NCBI GenBank assembly: GCA_002359185.1
Contig: DEML01000109.1
Location: 1 to 23,245, forward strand
DNA from: Planctomycetaceae bacterium UBA2671
GTDB lineage: Bacteria > Planctomycetota > Planctomycetia > Planctomycetales > Planctomycetaceae
Length of the DNA stretch: 23,245 nucleotides
Direction of reading: 5' to 3'
A program made the position numbers and the translations under genes. Under the pieces are notes generated by a model. The model saw nothing but the letters and a program-made list of their open reading frames with translations, was not told the DNA's origin and ran no database searches. Below are positions 8,148 to 15,501 of this stretch, piece after piece. Position 1 is the first letter of the stretch. Each line of letters begins with the position of its first letter.

Positions 8148-9662
8148 TTATTGAGTCATTCGCGTCTGCCATTTTGCTTTTTGATCAGCTGAGAGCCCTT
8201 CGGAACGTTCTATCGCAACTTTAGAACCAAGCCCAATCGATGGGATTTGAGCGACGACAGTCAATCGTCCACTCTCATTGTATGAAAACGCAACATCGAC
8301 ACGAGTACCTGCTGAAAGTCCTGTTGGAAGGGGCCCTAATACACATTTTCCAATCTCAGTGACATTCTCTCCACTGGGGTCATCTCCTTCGACTACTCGA
8401 ATGATGACAGTTCTCTGGTTGTCTTTGTGAGTTTTGAAACGTTTCGTTCGTGTGACTGGCAGAGACGTATTTTTAGGAATCAGTATGGAATTCACTTTCT
8501 GCTCGCGTTTCAGTGCAATCAGACCCAGTGAATGGGAATTCACATTCGTGATAGTCACATTGGTTGGACGATTTTGTTGTTTATCAAGAAGAAATCCCGC
8601 ATACAGAGCAGCTCCATGAGCAACCGCTTCATCCGCAGAAAGAGAACGGTCGATTATTAGTCCCGTTTCTTTTTGTAGACGTTCAGCAATAGCTGGCATA
8701 CGTGTTGAGCCCCCCACCAGGAGGATTCTTGTGAGATCTGAAATCTGCACATTGACATCACGCAGAAGATTGGTCGTCGTGAAAATTGTGCGTTCCAGCA
8801 GGTCAGCTGTGCAAGACTCAAAATCTTCTCGACTGATCGGTAAACGCAGCCCTTCTCCCGCATGCTCAAAAGTGATCGTGATTGATCCCCTCACGCTCAA
8901 GGCCCGTTTCGCATCCTCAGCTTCTCGATGCAGTCGCTTCATGCCCTTAGGATCCTGCCTGGGATCGATTCCTCGGAACTTTTGCTGAAATTTTTCAGCG
9001 ATCAGATCTACGATCCGTCTGTCCCAGTCAGTTCCCCCAAGATAGACGTCACCAGCTGTTCCTAATGTATTAAACTGATGGCCAGAGACTTCCATCAATG
9101 TGACGTCAAATGTTCCGCCCCCCAAGTCGTAGACCAATATGCGTTCGGACTGATTGGCTTCGCCTGTTTTATTCAAAAACCCCTGTTGAATGCCGTAGAC
9201 TAAAGCTGCAGCAGTCGGCTCGTTGATGATGTCAATCACATCAATTCCAGCCAATTCGCCTGCATCAGCAGTAGCTTGACGACGTGGCTCATTGAAAAAA
9301 GCAGGGACAGTGATCACAGCTTTTGTAAACGGCCCCACCTGCATTTCAGCATCGCGTTTCAATTTTTCCAGAATAAGCGATTGAATCACTTCAGGAGGGT
9401 AGGACTCCCCGCGTATCAGACGATGATAAGCAGAATTCCCTATATCGCGTTTGGCAAAATCCGCAACATTCTCTGCTTCGACGGTAGCTGCTTTGACTGC
9501 CTCCTGACCGACTGCAATACTGTTTTCGTCAAACAGTACGACGCTCGGACATGTCAAATCCCCCTCCGCTGTACGGATTGTTTGCGGCTTCCCATCTGCA
9601 TCGAGTGTTGCTACGACAGAGAAAGTCGTTCCCAGATCTATCCCAATTGCCGGTTCTTTCAT
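8148..9662 (-). CDS. Short Hsp70 (DnaK-like) chaperone without lid
   Basis: An Hsp70-family ATPase. The nucleotide-binding domain carries all the classic motifs: phosphate-1 IGIDLGTTFS (residues 6-15), AVITVPAFFN (115-124), the connect motif INEPTAAALVYG (146-157), phosphate-2 VYDLGGGTFDVTLMEV (177-192) and adenosine motif ILLVGGSTRMP (313-323). A reduced substrate-binding beta domain follows to about 490. The protein ends at 504, whereas bacterial DnaK is about 630-640 residues, so the helical lid and disordered tail are missing. The interdomain linker also departs from the canonical VLLLDVTPLSLGIET (here TITNVNSHSLGL). Neighbours encode J-like domains lacking HPD, suggesting a dedicated partner rather than the housekeeping DnaK. 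Predicted cytoplasmic. Confidence 0.95.
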   Translation of the reverse strand: MKEPAIGIDLGTTFSVVATLDADGKPQTIRTAEGDLTCPSVVLFDENSIAVGQEAVKAATVEAENVADFAKRDIGNSAYHRLIRGESYPPEVIQSLILEKLKRDAEMQVGPFTKAVITVPAFFNEPRRQATADAGELAGIDVIDIINEPTAAALVYGIQQGFLNKTGEANQSERILVYDLGGGTFDVTLMEVSGHQFNTLGTAGDVYLGGTDWDRRIVDLIAEKFQQKFRGIDPRQDPKGMKRLHREAEDAKRALSVRGSITITFEHAGEGLRLPISREDFESCTADLLERTIFTTTNLLRDVNVQISDLTRILLVGGSTRMPAIAERLQKETGLIIDRSLSADEAVAHGAALYAGFLLDKQQNRPTNVTITNVNSHSLGLIALKREQKVNSILIPKNTSLPVTRTKRFKTHKDNQRTVIIRVVEGDDPSGENVTEIGKCVLGPLPTGLSAGTRVDVAFSYNESGRLTVVAQIPSIGLGSKVAIERSEGLSADQKAKWQTRMTQ

Positions 9663-9715
9663 TTTATTGCCGAATACATGTCAGTGAAAATAGAGTTGGG
9701 GCAGTTTTATTAATA

Positions 9716-9741
9716 ATTGAGACATGACTTTAGTCTCCAAT
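9716..9741. promoter_or_regulatory. Inverted repeat with 9-nt spacer upstream of the hsp70-like gene
   Basis: ATTGAGAC - nine bases - GTCTCCAAT lies 54 bp upstream of the Hsp70 start in the 170-bp gap. The spacing resembles CIRCE (9-N9-9), the HrcA operator of chaperone genes, but the arm sequence does not match CIRCE. Possibly an operator for an unknown regulator. Confidence 0.3.
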
Positions 9742-9832
9742 AACAATTTTCACCAGCACGTCATGTCGATTGAAGGCTATGCAACTTCATGAGCGAGCTG
9801 AGAACCATAAGATGCAGAGAACATCTCGTCGT

Positions 9833-12800
9833 TTATCTCGCATTTAAAAGCTCGGGATAATAATTTGTTCTACGCATCACTTTTTGCTTATCGTCGAACT
9901 CATCGGGGGAAATATTCAACTCAACACGCCAATCTTTCGGCTCATATGTATTTTGCAAGACCACATCATAGAGCCGAAGATCAGAACCGTTGCTTAGCTG
10001 CCAGCGTGACTCAATCCACAAGGGACGCTTTTGGTTACTTTGTGCCAGCAATTGTTCAACTTCATGCTTTTGAAGACTGTGATGCAATTGTGTTTCAGAC
10101 ACAACTTTCATCATTAATAGTCGAACGGAACCTTGGTCATTCCCGGCTGAAAAGCGAAGTACGCTATACCCTTCGTCCTCGAATTGTTTCACTTGTAGTA
10201 AAGCCGTTGGGAAAACTGTATTTGACCGATGGAGCCAAAGATTTGATCCCTTGATCCATACTGCTGTTATAAAATCTGATTTTCCATTTCGATAATCTGC
10301 CACCCAGATCGGCATATATTTCATATCAACATGTTGATCGAAGACGCTTTGAAATCGTTCTGATCGAATTTCGAGATCAACCGAAAATTCTTGACTGGTT
10401 TCCTTTGAAACAAACGCGAACAGAAGTGTTTGATCCGGTCCCAGGTAAGGTGTAATGCAAACAGGTCTTCGCTTTCTAGCAATTTCCCGGTTAATCCATA
10501 ATTTTGCTTCCGGCAAAGTTAAATTGGCTTTTGCATTTGTTTCACTTTGGGAACTACCAAGCCGCCAGATGATATCAAAGTGGGGATGAGCACGATTCGC
10601 TTCATTCGAAGTTGTAGAAGAGATGTTTCCTTTGTTGTCAGTGGACATTTCCGGCTTAAACACATGCGGTGTCCAGCCATTTGAATTTGCATTTGAGATA
10701 GATGTCACTCGGACGAGATTTGCGGAATCATCTAAGATAACGCAGAGGTCTTCATACTCCTTTATTAACTGATGAATGGCAGATAACGCGGTCGTATTTG
10801 TGAGTTGCAAATTTTGGACAGGTGAGTTCAATGCCCCTGCTGCAACCAATACTTCACGGTCAATATCTATTTCTACGTCTGCTTCATCTGCGATCATTTT
10901 CAAGGCATTGCCCAGGGACATATTACTAAAATTAAGAGTAATATCTTTTTCCATATTTTGCTTCAACGAGAATGGAATCACGTGGTTTTCTAAGTGGGGA
11001 TAACGACGGATAGGATTACGTCGGCGACCATGCAGGCGATATAAGCCTAATTTTGTGTCAACGAGATCCTTCTCAATAAATTCATCTTCGGTCTTACCCA
11101 ATAGCAAAGCATCCAGTTTACGTGATGTTCTTGTTTTTTTAGAAGCATCTTTAAACGATTCAAAAGGTTCCTTTTCCGCTTCGTAGTATTCGCTGTAGCG
11201 AACGCGATTACCTTCATATGCGATCGGATTTAATGTTTTCAAATTTCCTGAGGAATCAACTACAAGCACTTCGGGTACTATACCTATGTTTCCGCGAGCC
11301 AGTGTTTTGGGAAGCATTAGATCTTTATGCAAAAAGTCGTTCACCCTGTGGCCCACGTGAGCATCGACAATCAATTCCTCTGTCACAAACTCAACATCTT
11401 CTTCCTCTTCAAATGTCAGATCTGTTGGACGTAAAACATGAGTTGTCGTGGATCCTTCAATGAAATCGCCTGGTTGCATTGATAGATTCCCTTTGACCAT
11501 CGTCCCAGAATCGTACCATTGATAAACCTGCATCTCGACTAAATCGTCGGAAATCCCTCGGGGAGGAGAAACTTTACGGACAAAGTAGGCATAGTCTGGG
11601 GACACCACGGCTACGTCACTCGGCTCACTATAGGGTGTGTCCCGTACCGCACCTTGAGCCAAAGAAGGATCGACCACCTGATCGATGGAGACATCGTAGT
11701 TTGGATTACTCAAGACCAGACTGACTCGATATCGGTAAGCTTTTCCGTCTTCGATTCCAAAATCGATATAGCGGAACAGTAATAGGTTTGTGGGAGTTAA
11801 GAATTTCTCCTTGAGTTTTTGAATCTGTTCATTGCGAATTTCTGCTGAACTTTCTTTGAATTCGTTTTCAAAGAACCGATCTAACTCATCTGTCTCGGCT
11901 TTCTGAAGATATTCCTTTTGCAGTGATTGGAAATTGAATTGAACTCTTTGAAATCCGCCTGAAACTGTTGATTGATTGATCAACTTTTGATTCGTATCGA
12001 GTTCTTTCAGGATTTTACGATTGACCGCATCCTCATATTCGATTTCCATTGGAATATTTTGTGAAGCTGCAAGGTCATCCAGGCCCAAATTTGTCTGAAT
12101 TGAAGAGGACTCATACGGTTTAATACTGGGGTGACTGATTTTATTCCGCCAGATACCAATCAAACGAGCAGGTAAAGGCATCGTGATGACGGGATTTCGA
12201 ACCCCAGACGAGACAACATCTCTGTCGAAATCAATCGTCTGATTTAAGTAATCCATGGCGACCTGGATATCGACCGGTTCCCATTTCCCCCAAGGGCCAC
12301 TGGAAGACTCCGACATTTGGCGTTCTAGTTTGAAGTCCATAAATTGAACTAAATTTTCAGCTTCGGATTCTGAAATATTCAGAGCTTTTGAGTAATTCAA
12401 GATTTGTTTACGCAAATCAAAAACTCCCCGAACCGAAATATATCTAACAGGAACTCCCTTGATTTCTGAGGAAAAGCTATTGCCAGATGATCCAGGGCTG
12501 TTCTTCAAAACTGAGATCGTGTCGGAGTATTTTTCCAAGCCAGATATTTGCGTTGTTTGTGCCAGGATTGTGCGGCCTGAATCGGCTTTCAGCTGGGCGA
12601 CCATTTCCAGTTCGGGATCCTGACGTTGATTGATATTTGGCATATCCTTAGACGACGATGTTGAAGTTTGCTGATCATCGTGAGGCATCGGAGATGAATT
12701 GTCGCTGTGAGGGATGTTTCTAGATAATGCTTGATCATCAGCTTTAGTTGCCACAGAGTTTTCTTGATCCAATTGTTCTTGATTCGACTGGCTGATCGCT

Positions 12801-13405
12801 TTAGAGATATTGTTTCTGTTCGGCAGTGTGTCATTGGAAACCAAGACTGACACGTTCAACTCCTCTGAATTGTCATCCTCAATATTGAGAACCGCTCCGC
12901 GAACTAACCACGATGTAGCAAGCAGGCAGAGTAGTAGTAGAATGGAAATCCCGGATGGGCTTCTCCCCCAATTCATCAAGCGATTTTGAACATTTGGCTC
13001 CGAAACTGTCGGCGATTCAACAACGAGCTTCTTAGTTTTTAAACGCTGTTGTTTGCCGTTCTTCTTGGAGCTGACAATTTTTTTTACCCGGCGGCGACTT
13101 GGGTTGGTTGGTTGATCAGATATCTGAATGAGCGAAGCATCGTAGACCTCTTTTTTTTGAGGATCCACGAGCACGAGTCGTGCTCGCGCGAGTTCATTGA
13201 GCAACTTTTGGGAATGCTCCAGATGCTTGCCAATCGCCATCTTCTGGACGAAAGCCATTCTTTGATCGGCAGCGATCACAATCACATCGGGATCATCTTC
13301 AAATTTCACCAGACCCAGCAGACGATAGTAATCAGCAGGTTGTTCGCGGGGAGGGATGCCGAGCCACTTATGGTAGGGATCGAAGTTGGATGATTTCGAA
13401 GGCAT
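9833..13405 (-). CDS. Giant membrane protein: J-like, TM, planctomycete-specific region, STN-like, repeat C-terminus
   Basis: Paralogue of the 1654-aa protein in two modules only. Residues 1-91 are a J-like domain without HPD. A basic linker and TM helix (about 150-170) follow, with the bulk predicted extracytoplasmic. Residues about 300-560 contain RYISVRGVFDLRKQI and LLFRYIDFGIEDGKAYRYRV, typical of large uncharacterised planctomycete envelope proteins. An acidic stretch (EEEEDVEF) lies near 680. The STN/secretin-like module is at about 820-915, nearly identical to the WD40 giant. The C-terminal 240 residues carry repeated PVCITPY / PIWVADY / PLWIESR blocks, perhaps related to bacterial tandem-repeat domains (weak). 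It is probably the first gene of the cluster: 170 bp separate it from the Hsp70 gene, and more than 200 bp without a gene lie upstream. Confidence 0.88.
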   Translation of the reverse strand: MPSKSSNFDPYHKWLGIPPREQPADYYRLLGLVKFEDDPDVIVIAADQRMAFVQKMAIGKHLEHSQKLLNELARARLVLVDPQKKEVYDASLIQISDQPTNPSRRRVKKIVSSKKNGKQQRLKTKKLVVESPTVSEPNVQNRLMNWGRSPSGISILLLLCLLATSWLVRGAVLNIEDDNSEELNVSVLVSNDTLPNRNNISKAISQSNQEQLDQENSVATKADDQALSRNIPHSDNSSPMPHDDQQTSTSSSKDMPNINQRQDPELEMVAQLKADSGRTILAQTTQISGLEKYSDTISVLKNSPGSSGNSFSSEIKGVPVRYISVRGVFDLRKQILNYSKALNISESEAENLVQFMDFKLERQMSESSSGPWGKWEPVDIQVAMDYLNQTIDFDRDVVSSGVRNPVITMPLPARLIGIWRNKISHPSIKPYESSSIQTNLGLDDLAASQNIPMEIEYEDAVNRKILKELDTNQKLINQSTVSGGFQRVQFNFQSLQKEYLQKAETDELDRFFENEFKESSAEIRNEQIQKLKEKFLTPTNLLLFRYIDFGIEDGKAYRYRVSLVLSNPNYDVSIDQVVDPSLAQGAVRDTPYSEPSDVAVVSPDYAYFVRKVSPPRGISDDLVEMQVYQWYDSGTMVKGNLSMQPGDFIEGSTTTHVLRPTDLTFEEEEDVEFVTEELIVDAHVGHRVNDFLHKDLMLPKTLARGNIGIVPEVLVVDSSGNLKTLNPIAYEGNRVRYSEYYEAEKEPFESFKDASKKTRTSRKLDALLLGKTEDEFIEKDLVDTKLGLYRLHGRRRNPIRRYPHLENHVIPFSLKQNMEKDITLNFSNMSLGNALKMIADEADVEIDIDREVLVAAGALNSPVQNLQLTNTTALSAIHQLIKEYEDLCVILDDSANLVRVTSISNANSNGWTPHVFKPEMSTDNKGNISSTTSNEANRAHPHFDIIWRLGSSQSETNAKANLTLPEAKLWINREIARKRRPVCITPYLGPDQTLLFAFVSKETSQEFSVDLEIRSERFQSVFDQHVDMKYMPIWVADYRNGKSDFITAVWIKGSNLWLHRSNTVFPTALLQVKQFEDEGYSVLRFSAGNDQGSVRLLMMKVVSETQLHHSLQKHEVEQLLAQSNQKRPLWIESRWQLSNGSDLRLYDVVLQNTYEPKDWRVELNISPDEFDDKQKVMRRTNYYPELLNAR
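10656..10876 (-). repeat. Dispersed repeat copy 2 (STN-like module)
   Basis: Near-identical partner of 2,011-2,231, with the same length and orientation. Only a few substitutions separate the copies, far fewer than in the surrounding coding sequence, which cannot be aligned. Confidence 0.9.
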
Positions 13406-13407
13406 TC
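12830..13407 (-). repeat. Dispersed repeat copy 2 (J-like plus TM module)
   Basis: Partner of 4,640-5,218, encoding the J-like domain, linker and TM helix of the 1190-aa protein. Conservation is highest over the J-like part and falls in the linker. Confidence 0.9.
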
Positions 13408-13614
13408 AATTTTATCCAAGTCGGATAGGGGATACTCCAAATGGCCTGCATTAAATCCTAAGGCCCAATAATCATTTGATCACGCTTTTTCTTAGGTTAC
13501 TAACAAGGAGGATACATTTCCATACTTCTGTACGCTTTCTGGTAGATTCCATTATGTTTGCATTCTTAACGAATCCCAATCCGCTATTAGTACTCTGGGT
13601 ATATTTCACCCCCA

Positions 13615-14010
13615 TCACCTCCGCATCTCATTCCAACGCTCATGATCAATGGCCCCACGCTGGCGTCGTTTATCCTCAGCCATTTCACTCATCTTCCGTC
13701 TCGGTTCCGGTTTGACTCGTTCCTCCTCCAATAGTCTCACTCCAGACGCATGCCCGGCCGCACACGCGTTATACAGCGCATCAAACCAGTGATTGTTCTT
13801 GCGGATGCGTTCCCAGCGGGTCACAACCCCACGTCCCGGCAGAAACTCTTCCACCTTGCGTTCAGATGTCAGATGCTTGGCCAGCGATAAGTGCTCATGA
13901 GATGGAGCCTGACCGCATTGCCCGCCCGTTGAGGCGGGCAATGCGTTTTTTTTAGCTATCAGCATGGATGCGTGGCTCAAGCCACCGATCGGCGAATCAA
14001 CTAAATCCAA
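13615..14010 (-). pseudogene. Phage terminase large subunit (GpA-like), C-terminal fragment
   Basis: From about 13,908 down to 13,615 the minus strand encodes the C-terminus of a GpA-type terminase large subunit: LSLAKHLTSERKVEEF, TRWERIRKNNHWFDALYNAC and ASGVRLLEEE, followed by a charged tail. The ATPase and most of the nuclease domain (normally several hundred residues) are missing. The N-terminal 35 or so residues of this frame (to 14,010) read through a terminator hairpin and do not look like terminase, so the open frame is a chance fusion. I call it a prophage remnant. The upstream sequence is the structured RNA region, not terminase. Confidence 0.65.
13915..13953 (+). terminator. Strong intrinsic terminator (plus strand)
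   Basis: A perfect 12-bp GC-rich stem (GCATTGCCCGCC at 13,915-13,926; GGCGGGCAATGC at 13,933-13,944) with a 6-nt loop CGTTGA is followed by G and eight T. On the plus strand no gene lies directly upstream, so it is an orphan. It interrupts the N-terminal extension of the terminase remnant. Confidence 0.85.
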
Positions 14011-14441
14011 GAGGTAATGCTGGACTGAGAAAGACGAATATGCCGGTGATTAGTTAATTGACTCACGGCCTTAAATATCAGATGCCTCGCAACATATTCC
14101 AGGGCAAAGAGTTACGGAAACTTATTTCAAAGTAGAAATCTATGTAGTTGTGTCCCCAACTAGCGTAATATCAACTTTCCTAGGCGATAAGCTCCCGAAA
14201 TATTTTCCGCTCGTCGGACTTACTCGCGGTTTCCGCAATCTTAAACATCCGGAGGATGACGCCCCCTCCCCTACTCGTCTGCCCGACTGCGGCTGTTGTT
14301 TACGTCAAACGCGTTGCTGTGAACTGACCGTAAATTCGGTAAGCGAGCGGTGATAGGCATGATGGACTTCGACAGGCGATCGCACCCGGTAAAACTGAAC
14401 TCACAATTCGGGCTAAAGAAACAGACCTAACCAGCTGTTAC

Positions 14442-14460
14442 GCGATGGGCCCGTAGAGCC
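14442..14460 (+). repeat. Repeat B copy 1 (overlaps domain V start)
   Basis: GCGATGGGCCCGTAGAGCC matches the second copy at 14,599-14,617 (GCGATTGGCCCATAGAGCC) at 17 of 19 positions. Confidence 0.6.
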
Positions 14461-14489
14461 GGACGCATCGAGAGGTGCTTATCCGGTTC
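14456..14489 (+). ncRNA. Group II intron domain V
   Basis: Exactly 34 nt. An 8-bp lower helix (GAGCCGGA with TCCGGTTC) contains the AGC catalytic triad at positions 2-4. A short internal bulge follows, then a 5-bp upper helix (GCATC/GGTGC) closed by a GAGA tetraloop of GNRA type. Length, triad and tetraloop match the domain V consensus. No clear domain VI with a bulged adenosine follows. Confidence 0.75.
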
Positions 14490-14504
14490 GACGGAGGCTT
14501 TGTT

Positions 14505-14520
14505 GAGTAATCCGGCAATC
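14505..14520 (+). repeat. Repeat A copy 1
   Basis: GAGTAATCCGGCAATC, 16 nt after domain V, matches 14,558-14,573 at 14 of 16 positions. The pair brackets the 8-bp hairpin at 14,524-14,548. Confidence 0.6.
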
Positions 14521-14557
14521 AAAACGACTGGTCTCGTATTCCAGTCGTCAGAGCGCC

Positions 14558-14573
14558 GAGTAATCCGACAATT
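14558..14573 (+). repeat. Repeat A copy 2
   Basis: GAGTAATCCGACAATT, in direct orientation 53 bp after copy 1. Confidence 0.6.
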
Positions 14574-14598
14574 CTATCCGATGCAAAACGGTCCCGCA

Positions 14599-14617
14599 GC
14601 GATTGGCCCATAGAGCC
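14599..14617 (+). repeat. Repeat B copy 2
   Basis: Second copy of the 19-nt block that leads into domain V. Here the downstream sequence does not fold as a domain V. Confidence 0.6.
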
Positions 14618-15101
14618 ATTTGCCTGAGCGGGGGTGATGCGGAAATACCTTGAGACGTTCTCAAGGCCGCCATTTATCAAAGCAGGTGAGGTAATTTCGA
14701 TGAACGAATTGCGTAATCCTGCACAGGGGATTCGGGGTCTTGAACTTCGTTTAACCTGTCCGGCGTGGGGAGTTTCGAGCCTGGCGACAGGCCGAACCGG
14801 GGGTGACTTTACCTCGGGGACTGCTGGTAAATCCAGTGGCCGCGAATGGCTCAACCATGAAAGGCCCGCAAGGGCTTGCCGGTGAACTTTGCAGAAGACG
14901 GAGCCGAATCGCGGTATTCGGCAGTCGATGGGTAATGCATCTGCGCGGAATCGTTGACGAAAGAGAGCAGGAAGCAAAATCCTTATCACAACGCGCAAGA
15001 ATTCTCTACATTCCCGACTGAATCGCGCGGCGAAGTTACAATCCATGACACCGTTGTCGATCCTGGAATCCGAAACGAGATTCGCCACTGCAGACTGCAC
15101 T

Positions 15102-15461
15102 TCATTCATGGTTTGTGAGTGTCAATTCGTCGAACCAGGCATGCAGAATGACGTCCAGTTCATACGCTTCGAAATCAGCCCGTTCGACATCGATCGCAGG
15201 GTCGTAACCCTGATAATCGAGCCGTCCACTGGCATGGTTATAGTTGGACGAATCTCCAGCGGCCACGTTGTAAAGCATGTCGGCAGTGCGGGCGATTTCG
15301 TAAGTGGTTGTCGGCTGATCGGTTCGCAGCTGAAATGGTTCCCACCCATAAGGCAGGGAGGTCATCATGTCGTAATCGATATGGACGGCGTCAAAAGGAT
15401 CAACCGTCGAATCAAACGTTTCACCGTCATCAAACACTGCCCCAGCAGTGGTTTTCATCAT
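15102..15461 (-). pseudogene. Phage portal protein (lambda-type), internal fragment
   Basis: The translation resembles the C-terminal half of lambda-family portal proteins as seen in planctomycete prophages: IDYDMMTSLPYGWEPFQLRTDQPT, then YNVAAGDSSNYNHASGRLDYQGY, then an AWFDE end. An intact portal is about 500 residues, so this 119-residue frame is a fragment. The usual segment between EIAR and MPYNIAAGD is also shortened (TADMLYN), indicating an internal deletion. It lies 40 bp downstream of the recombinase on the same strand. With the terminase fragment at 13,615 it marks an eroded prophage whose order is scrambled, since terminase normally precedes portal. Confidence 0.65.
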
Positions 15462-15501
15462 GACAGTATGCTTGGCAACGCTTCGTATCTACGCAAAAAG
15501 T

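Larger units (their letters stand above)
14440..14925 (+). ncRNA. Large structured RNA, probable group II intron remnant or rearranged intron
   Basis: Between 14,011 and 15,101 there is no credible gene. The plus strand holds many perfect hairpins, several capped by GNRA tetraloops: 14,524-14,548 (8 bp, ACGACTGG/CCAGTCGT); 14,639-14,670 (CCTTGAG/CTCAAGG with outer GCGG/CCGC); 14,779-14,792 (GCCTG-GCGA-CAGGC); 14,862-14,877 (AGGCCC-GCAA-GGGCTT); 14,903-14,922 (GCCGAAT/ATTCGGC). GNRA loops read correctly only on plus. With the domain V at 14,456 this points to group II intron RNA, yet no reverse transcriptase is encoded and domain V precedes most of the structure. The regions 14,011-14,440 and 14,925-15,101 show nothing I can name. 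Confidence 0.55.

Noticed and set aside
9716..9741. A true CIRCE/HrcA operator
   Set aside because: Only the 9-nt spacing fits; the arms do not resemble TTAGCACTC/GAGTGCTAA.
13915..14489. Group IIC intron inserted after the terminator
   Set aside because: The domain V has an AGC rather than CGC-type triad, the sequence after the T-run does not begin like an intron (GUGYG), and domain V is 500 bp away.
14519..15109. A 196-codon open frame on the minus strand, and an 83-codon frame on the plus strand (14,634-14,885)
   Set aside because: They lie over perfect hairpins with GNRA loops and have Arg/Ser/Pro-rich translations without a fold. They are more likely spurious frames across a conserved structured RNA.
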